Below are positions 6,375 through 10,604 of a stretch of DNA of 10,604 nucleotides, one piece after another (the stretch's first letter is position 1; every line of letters begins with the position of its first letter). The notes below the pieces were generated by a model that was not told the origin of the DNA, did no database searches, and saw only the letters and a program-made list of their open reading frames with translations. The DNA is from Sulfurimonas sp. (lineage in GTDB: Bacteria; Campylobacterota; Campylobacteria; Campylobacterales; Sulfurimonadaceae): positions 1-10,604 of the forward strand of contig JALWON010000419.1 of NCBI GenBank assembly GCA_027083475.1. The letters run 5' to 3'. A program made the translations under genes and the position numbers.

Positions 6375-7927
6375 AACTCGGCCTCCTTATGAAAAAAGAT
6401 GAAATAGATACTCGCATAGCCCAAGTCAAAGAGTGCAATCAATGCTGCTTCGATACCAAGGGAATGGGTGACATAAAGTGCAAAAAAGATACTGCTGATA
6501 CTCACACGAATCACTGCTGTGAGAAAGCTGAGAATGTTTATATGTTGTCTGCAAGAGAGTGCACACAAATGGAGTACTCCTGTCATGCTTACAAACATAA
6601 AAACAACATAACTGTAGCTCTTATCAAAATGAAATCCAAGTTTTTGATAGAGAAAGGAACCCAGAAGCAGCAAGAATATCCCACCCACTCCATCATTTAA
6701 AAACCCAAAAAGATTGTAGAGTTCTTGTTTTGTGTACTCTGTTTTCCAGTGTATCAGCGGAAAAATACTTGCTAAGACAAAAATACCAAAAAAAGTTCTC
6801 CAATGCCACATTGTTTGTGTCGTTGTGAAATGCAGCATGCCTGTTTGCACAAAGCCACTGAGTGTGAGAACAAAGAAAATACCAAGCAGTCCGCCTACAA
6901 AGAGTCTGAAAAATGATTTTTTTTGCAGGCTTTGTATATGCTTGGCAAACATTGCAATCACCATAAAAAAGACTCCAATTCCAAGAGCAATATGTGAATG
7001 GGCAACAACTAAATCATTTCTGTGAAACACCCAACGGATAGAGGGAATAAAAAGAATATTGCCCTCTATATCTACAAATAAAAAGCCCAGAATAGAAGTG
7101 AGTAAGGCTTTTCTCGCAAAACCTGTACTATCGGAATCTTTGTACCAACGGTATAAAATGGGAATGTACAGGAGTGTCATGTACTGTGCAACCCACTCTT
7201 CATTATAGGTTAAATCTGCGATGAAAGTACGGTATAAAACAGTCCCAATATAGTAAACAAGAGGAATAACCCAGAGGATATTCCATCTTGGAGTAAACTC
7301 TTTTGTGTTGAGCAGTTTAATGATAAGGTAGTAGAGTGGAATGAGAGCAAAACTCATCCCTAAGGTGTTGTCTCCATGCGGTCCTGTAACCGTGCGCTCC
7401 ACTTGACCGATAATAGGATTCATGAGAATGAGTAAAGCAATCGGAGAGATGAGGACAATACGAAAAGAGACCTTGACCCATAAAGGAATGCTTTTATAGA
7501 GCTTGATAAATTTATACAGAGCAATTGCATAAAAGAGCCCTGCAAACGCAAGAATAAAGTTGAGGGCATAGTTAAAATCATAAAATGCCAAGCCTCGATG
7601 GTTTCCAAAAAGAAGTGAAACAACCATAAAAACGAGAAAGATATACCAAAAGATAAAAAACAAATTGAGAAAATGCAAACCCTCTTTAGAGCTGCCCACC
7701 TCTTTGTTGATGAGTAAAAAAGGTAACATGGAGAGCATGAGGGTGATAAACCCATAGAGCATGAGTGAGATATGCAGGGCTCGCATATTGTATGGATTGA
7801 GTGTAGGTGCATCTATAAAATAGCCTAAAAGATTGATAGAATAGATAAAGCCAAAGAAAATTCCTAAAAATAAAAAACTCAAAGAGTACATAAAGTGTTT
7901 ATGCATAAAAGTATTAAAGTTGTCCAT
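6371..7927 (-). CDS. Divergent heme-copper oxidase-like subunit I (CuB ligands apparently missing)
   Basis: This is a 518-residue protein with about 12-14 membrane helices. H52 in MRALHISLMLYGF fits the low-spin heme ligand of helix II, and H310/H312 in RNDLVVAHSHIALG fits the paired heme ligands of helix X in cbb3-type oxidases and NO reductases. Where cbb3 enzymes have the GHNAVGFF-type CuB helix, this protein reads GDNTLGMSF (Asp for His), and the HH pair before the next helix is replaced by VLYRTFIADLT. No CuB site is therefore evident, though H184 (GPHGD) is close by. It could be an atypical NO reductase-like branch (a gNOR family has been described from Sulfurimonas) or a heme protein that does not reduce O2. 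The start overlaps the ABC ATPase gene by 14 bp and follows a GAGGTGAG site. No subunit II gene is adjacent. Confidence 0.75.
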   Translation of the reverse strand: MDNFNTFMHKHFMYSLSFLFLGIFFGFIYSINLLGYFIDAPTLNPYNMRALHISLMLYGFITLMLSMLPFLLINKEVGSSKEGLHFLNLFFIFWYIFLVFMVVSLLFGNHRGLAFYDFNYALNFILAFAGLFYAIALYKFIKLYKSIPLWVKVSFRIVLISPIALLILMNPIIGQVERTVTGPHGDNTLGMSFALIPLYYLIIKLLNTKEFTPRWNILWVIPLVYYIGTVLYRTFIADLTYNEEWVAQYMTLLYIPILYRWYKDSDSTGFARKALLTSILGFLFVDIEGNILFIPSIRWVFHRNDLVVAHSHIALGIGVFFMVIAMFAKHIQSLQKKSFFRLFVGGLLGIFFVLTLSGFVQTGMLHFTTTQTMWHWRTFFGIFVLASIFPLIHWKTEYTKQELYNLFGFLNDGVGGIFLLLLGSFLYQKLGFHFDKSYSYVVFMFVSMTGVLHLCALSCRQHINILSFLTAVIRVSISSIFFALYVTHSLGIEAALIALFDLGYASIYFIFFHKEAEL

Positions 7928-8534
7928 CTCTCACCTCGTATTGTGTATCTGCAAATTTTGCAAGTTTTTTGTTGTGTGTTGTGGCAATAATGGTTGTTCC
8001 TTCTTGTGCAAGTTCTTGAAAAAGTTCAAAAACAATGAGAGAATTTTGTGAATCTAAATTGCCTGTAGGTTCATCTGCAAAGATGACTTTGGGTTTGTTG
8101 ATAAGTGCCCGTGCAATAGCGACTCGTTGTCTTTGTCCTCCAGAGATTTCATTGGGGTACTTATCTAAAAGCTCTACAATCCCGAGTCTTTGTGTGAGTG
8201 CATTGATGCTTGTGTCTGTTACTTTTTCATTGGCAATTTTGAGATTTTCTTTGACTGTGAGATACTCAATGAGGTAATGAAATTGAAAGATAAAACCAAT
8301 GTTTTCTCTTCGAAATAGATCTATATCTGCAATTGCTTCGATTTTTTCTCCAAAAAAGAGGAGGCTTCCTTCACTTGGTGTGAGCAGTGTGGAGAGAATA
8401 GAGAGGAGTGTTGATTTCCCGCTGCCACTCTCACCTGTAAAGACAACAAATTCGCCTTTAAAAATATGGAGGGTGATATTTTGTAAGACAAGATCGTTTT
8501 GATAACGATGAGAAATATTGATAGCTGTTATCAT
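7914..8534 (-). CDS. ABC transporter ATP-binding protein (LolD/MacB type)
   Basis: This is a 206-residue ATPase. The start is set at the ATG at 8534 (MITAINISHRYQN), which overlaps the permease stop as ATGA and has AAGGA upstream; the longer frame reads into the permease gene. Motifs in order: Walker A GESGSGKST (34-42), Q-loop FIFQFHYL (Q84), signature ISGGQRQRVAIARAL (130-144), Walker B VIFADEPTGNLD with E155, and H-loop THN (H187). The length, the signature and the TGNLDS sequence place it in the LolD/MacB/FtsE group, which powers mechanotransmission across the inner membrane rather than ordinary uptake. Its partner is the permease upstream. It is followed directly, with overlap, by the oxidase-like gene. 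Confidence 0.95.
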   Translation of the reverse strand: MITAINISHRYQNDLVLQNITLHIFKGEFVVFTGESGSGKSTLLSILSTLLTPSEGSLLFFGEKIEAIADIDLFRRENIGFIFQFHYLIEYLTVKENLKIANEKVTDTSINALTQRLGIVELLDKYPNEISGGQRQRVAIARALINKPKVIFADEPTGNLDSQNSLIVFELFQELAQEGTTIIATTHNKKLAKFADTQYEVRDGQL

Positions 8535-9613
8535 GAGCGATTTCCTTGAATGAGTAAAATAGGGTCTGTTTGTGCTGCTTTTAAGGCAGGGAGAATGGAA
8601 CCTAAGAGTGTCATCATGAGTGAAGTGAGAAAAATCCATAGAAAAAGTTCTATAGAGATACTTCCATTGACATAGCCTTGGAGTTGTGGGAGTGCTTTAA
8701 TGATGCTTAGAAGTGTTTGTGCAAGCACAGCTGCACTGAAAAAACTCGCAAGCGCTAAAATAAGGCTTTCACTCAGTAAGTGAGCGATAATTTTTTGCAT
8801 AGAAATTCCAAGAGCCCTTTTGATGCCAAATTCATTTTGTCTTTGGTTTACACTAATACTCATAATACTTACCACACTGATAAGCCCCATAATAAAAGCT
8901 AAAAGAGAAATAACATGGGCAGAAGTTTCAATAATTTTAAATTGATTATAATTTTTTACAAAATTTTGTGTTGATTTGACATCAATGTTTGTATCTAATT
9001 TTTTGATATTTTTTATGATTGTTTGAATGTTCGCATTGAGCCTTGTGTTGATAAGTAAAATGGAAGCACTTTTGTGAAAAATCTTTCCAGCATCTTGGAT
9101 GTTAAGGACGATTCCTCCATTTTCAAAGCCTATGTCACTTGCAAAAACACCAGAAATTTTAAATGTTTTATTGGCAATTTGAATACTTTTTTTATCTTGT
9201 AATTTTTGGTAAATAGAAGCACCAACAAGGGCTTCTCCCAGAGCAGGGTAGCGGTTTTGTAGCAATTTGTAGTTTTTAAAACGATTTTTTGTAACACCAT
9301 AAATCGCTACAATAGGTAAGGAGCCAACAGGAGCAGCACCTAAAATCATGCCAGAAGCCGAAGAGACATTCTCTAGTTTTCCAATAGTATCAAGTAGATG
9401 AATATCTACATTTGAAAAGAAGGTATCGGCAATTTTTTTTTGAGTGATAATGATATTGCCATCATTTTGAAGCATAGTACTATACATTCCAATGATGCCA
9501 TGTGCAATAGAACTAATTAAAAAGATAGAAACAATAGAAAAAGTTAAACTAAAGTAGATCAGAAAAGTTTTGAGTTTGTTATATCGTAAAGCTTGTATAG
9601 CAGTATGAAACAT
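8531..9613 (-). CDS. MacB/FtsX-family ABC permease
   Basis: This is a 360-residue permease of MacB/LolC architecture. One helix near the N-terminus (FLIYFSLTFSIVSIFLISSI, about 17-36) is followed by a periplasmic domain to about 230, then three helices (HVISLLAFIMGLISVVSI, ESLILALASFFSAAVLAQ and LFLWIFLTSLMMTLLGSILP). The cytoplasmic loop NQRQNEFGIKRALGIS and the C-terminal PALKAAQTDPILLIQG are hallmarks of the FtsX domain. The ATG is preceded by GGGAGG five bases upstream, and it is the first gene of the five-gene operon with a probable promoter in the 73-bp gap before it. The neighbours suggest export or assembly work for the redox-like complex encoded downstream; the substrate is unknown. 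Confidence 0.92.
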   Translation of the reverse strand: MFHTAIQALRYNKLKTFLIYFSLTFSIVSIFLISSIAHGIIGMYSTMLQNDGNIIITQKKIADTFFSNVDIHLLDTIGKLENVSSASGMILGAAPVGSLPIVAIYGVTKNRFKNYKLLQNRYPALGEALVGASIYQKLQDKKSIQIANKTFKISGVFASDIGFENGGIVLNIQDAGKIFHKSASILLINTRLNANIQTIIKNIKKLDTNIDVKSTQNFVKNYNQFKIIETSAHVISLLAFIMGLISVVSIMSISVNQRQNEFGIKRALGISMQKIIAHLLSESLILALASFFSAAVLAQTLLSIIKALPQLQGYVNGSISIELFLWIFLTSLMMTLLGSILPALKAAQTDPILLIQGNRS

Positions 9614-9642
9614 CTTTTCCTCCCTTGATAGTTAATGATTTA

Positions 9643-9648
9643 ATTATA
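9643..9648 (-). promoter_or_regulatory. Candidate -10 box for the five-gene operon
   Basis: On the minus strand this reads TATAAT, 29 bases before the permease ATG, within the short gap after the Psd-related gene. No good -35 box is visible, as is common in Campylobacterota. No terminator hairpin is seen in the gap, so read-through from the ftsH side remains possible. Confidence 0.5.
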
Positions 9649-9686
9649 GTAAAAGATTATGAATTTTTCATGAAGATTTTCACTTA

Positions 9687-10328
9687 TTACGGAATAGCGA
9701 TAAAAAATCCTAGGAGACTTTGGGAAGCTTTGAGTTTGTTGCCTTTGTTGATATTGAGACGGAAATTTTTTGGAATATATATCTCTGTGTAGCCTTTGAG
9801 TAGAAAACCATAGCGTGAGGATTGGCGGATACTTTGTGATTGGAAAACACTCAGTGACAAGGGTGCAAAGCTTTGTGTGAGCATATGTTTGACTTTCACT
9901 GTATTGTGTTTCTCATTTTTAAAAAGAAGTTCAAGTTGTGCATTTAAAGCTTTTGCACTTGGTGTAGTTATAGGGAGTCTTGCACCATTTTGGAGGGATA
10001 CCTTTGTGATATACCCATCGCATGGAGCTCGAAGTAAGCCAATGTCAAAATAGCCGCTTTTTACAAGTACTTTATAGCCATACTCAGCATCTGATAACTC
10101 CTCTATGGAGACCACTTCCCCATCTACAGGAGAGACAACACTCCCTGTATCAAAGATCGAGACTTCTCGCTCAGGATTTCTAAAAAAGTAAACTATGGCA
10201 AACAGCATCACAAAAGAGAGAAAGGAGAGCAGTTCAAAATCGAAGATTTTAAAGAGTACAGAAGCAACAAAGGCATAAAAAATATATCGAAAGCCATTGT
10301 TGGAGATAGGAAAGAGATTACTTTTCAT
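9687..10328 (-). CDS. Phosphatidylserine decarboxylase-related membrane protein, catalytic residues not conserved
   Basis: From the ATG at 10328 (MKSNLFPISNNGFRYIF) this is a 213-residue protein of the short Psd-related type. It has two hydrophobic segments in the first 50 residues, then FFRNPER (48-54) and SPVDGEV (66-72), both strongly Psd-like. The usual HVNRAP motif reads GLLRAP (His lost), and the FGSR self-cleavage site that makes the pyruvoyl group reads LKGYTEIYIP (Ser replaced by Tyr). It is therefore probably not a pyruvoyl decarboxylase. A TTG at 10349 or ATG at 10346 behind a GAGGAG site are alternative starts, but the family N-terminus favours 10328. It overlaps the ftsH end by 11 bp, an order I recall from Campylobacter jejuni, where pssA follows; here the neighbour differs. 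Confidence 0.8.
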   Translation of the reverse strand: MKSNLFPISNNGFRYIFYAFVASVLFKIFDFELLSFLSFVMLFAIVYFFRNPEREVSIFDTGSVVSPVDGEVVSIEELSDAEYGYKVLVKSGYFDIGLLRAPCDGYITKVSLQNGARLPITTPSAKALNAQLELLFKNEKHNTVKVKHMLTQSFAPLSLSVFQSQSIRQSSRYGFLLKGYTEIYIPKNFRLNINKGNKLKASQSLLGFFIAIP

Positions 10329-10604
10329 TGTCTGCCATCGTTGCATCAACTTTGAGCTCCTCTTCTATAGTCTCAGAGACTTCTTCGACTTTAGAGTCTA
10401 TACCATTCTCTTTTTCAAAATTTATAATAATGTCGCGAACTTCTTCACCTGTTATATTTTCTTTTTTATACAAGAGGGCTACCATTGATTCGATGGCATC
10501 TCTATACTCTTCAAGTCTTGCAATAACCATATCATAATGTTCACTGAGTGAAGATTTGATAAACTCATCCATGTTTTCAGCCATCTTTTCACTATACTCA
10601 CGAC
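10318..10604 (-). CDS. ftsH: ATP-dependent zinc metalloprotease FtsH, C-terminal part
   Basis: The open frame continues out of the window. The visible 95 residues include REYSEKMAENMDEF, IKSSLSEHYDMVIARLEEY, RDAIESMVALLYKKE and NITGEEVRDIII, which match the helical C-terminal protease region of FtsH after the zinc-binding motifs (out of the window). The tail is acidic (SKVEEVSETIEEELKV), as is common at FtsH ends. FtsH is a hexameric inner-membrane AAA+ protease for quality control of membrane proteins and LPS or lipid enzymes. An apparent internal ATG at 10584 is not the start, since homology runs across it. It is followed with overlap by the Psd-related gene, implying co-transcription. Confidence 0.88.
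   Translation of the reverse strand, partial: REYSEKMAENMDEFIKSSLSEHYDMVIARLEEYRDAIESMVALLYKKENITGEEVRDIIINFEKENGIDSKVEEVSETIEEELKVDATMADNEK

Noticed and set aside
5111..8502. Several + strand frames opposite the minus-strand operon
   Set aside because: They are shadows with Cys/Ser-rich, low-complexity products, antisense to genes with clear motifs.
10318..10584. Separate 88-residue gene starting at 10584
   Set aside because: FtsH-like sequence (REYSEK) continues in frame upstream of that ATG, so it is the end of ftsH.

Overview
The window looks like a low-GC Campylobacterota (epsilonproteobacterial) chromosome, of the Sulfurimonas/Sulfurovum kind. The evidence is the AT-rich codon use, the ftsH C-terminus followed directly by a phosphatidylserine-decarboxylase-related gene (an order I remember from Campylobacter jejuni, not checked), and a cas1-cas2-CRISPR locus beside membrane and respiratory genes. 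The genus assignment is an inference.

Left part (1-3133, + strand): the 3' end of a large cas1 gene whose frame is already open at the window edge, so Cas1 carries an N-terminal extension that begins outside the window (a reverse-transcriptase fusion is possible). cas2 and a 381-bp AT-rich leader follow. The array then has 16 identical 37-bp repeats, one decayed terminal repeat and 16 spacers of 31-39 bp. No effector genes are visible.

The main discovery is in cas1. The gene is split by a 73-bp insertion made of an exact 37-bp direct duplication of cas1 sequence flanking a 36-bp foreign segment. These are the dimensions of one repeat-spacer unit of the adjacent array, so the lesion looks like an off-target spacer integration by Cas1-Cas2 into its own cas1 gene. 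It shifts the frame and should have stopped adaptation, yet exact loss of 73 bp would restore the gene. The spacers also carry signals: two are homologous to each other with a conserved peptide on the minus strand, and at least two hold Shine-Dalgarno-plus-ATG sequences on the minus strand. Array transcripts would therefore be antisense to target mRNAs, as an RNA-targeting (type III-like) system requires.

Middle part (3134-4867, + strand): a promoter, two small secreted beta-barrel proteins and a small three-helix inner-membrane protein, none with a recognisable specific function.

Right part (4903-10604, - strand): reading leftwards, the end of ftsH, a Psd-related membrane protein lacking the usual catalytic His and Ser, then a tightly overlapping five-gene operon: a MacB/FtsX-type permease, its LolD/MacB-type ATPase, a divergent heme-copper-oxidase-like subunit that keeps the heme histidines but seems to lack the CuB ligands, a ten-helix membrane protein, and a secreted YceI-family protein. 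The overlaps imply one translationally coupled unit acting at the cell envelope, perhaps a redox membrane complex with its export or assembly machinery.
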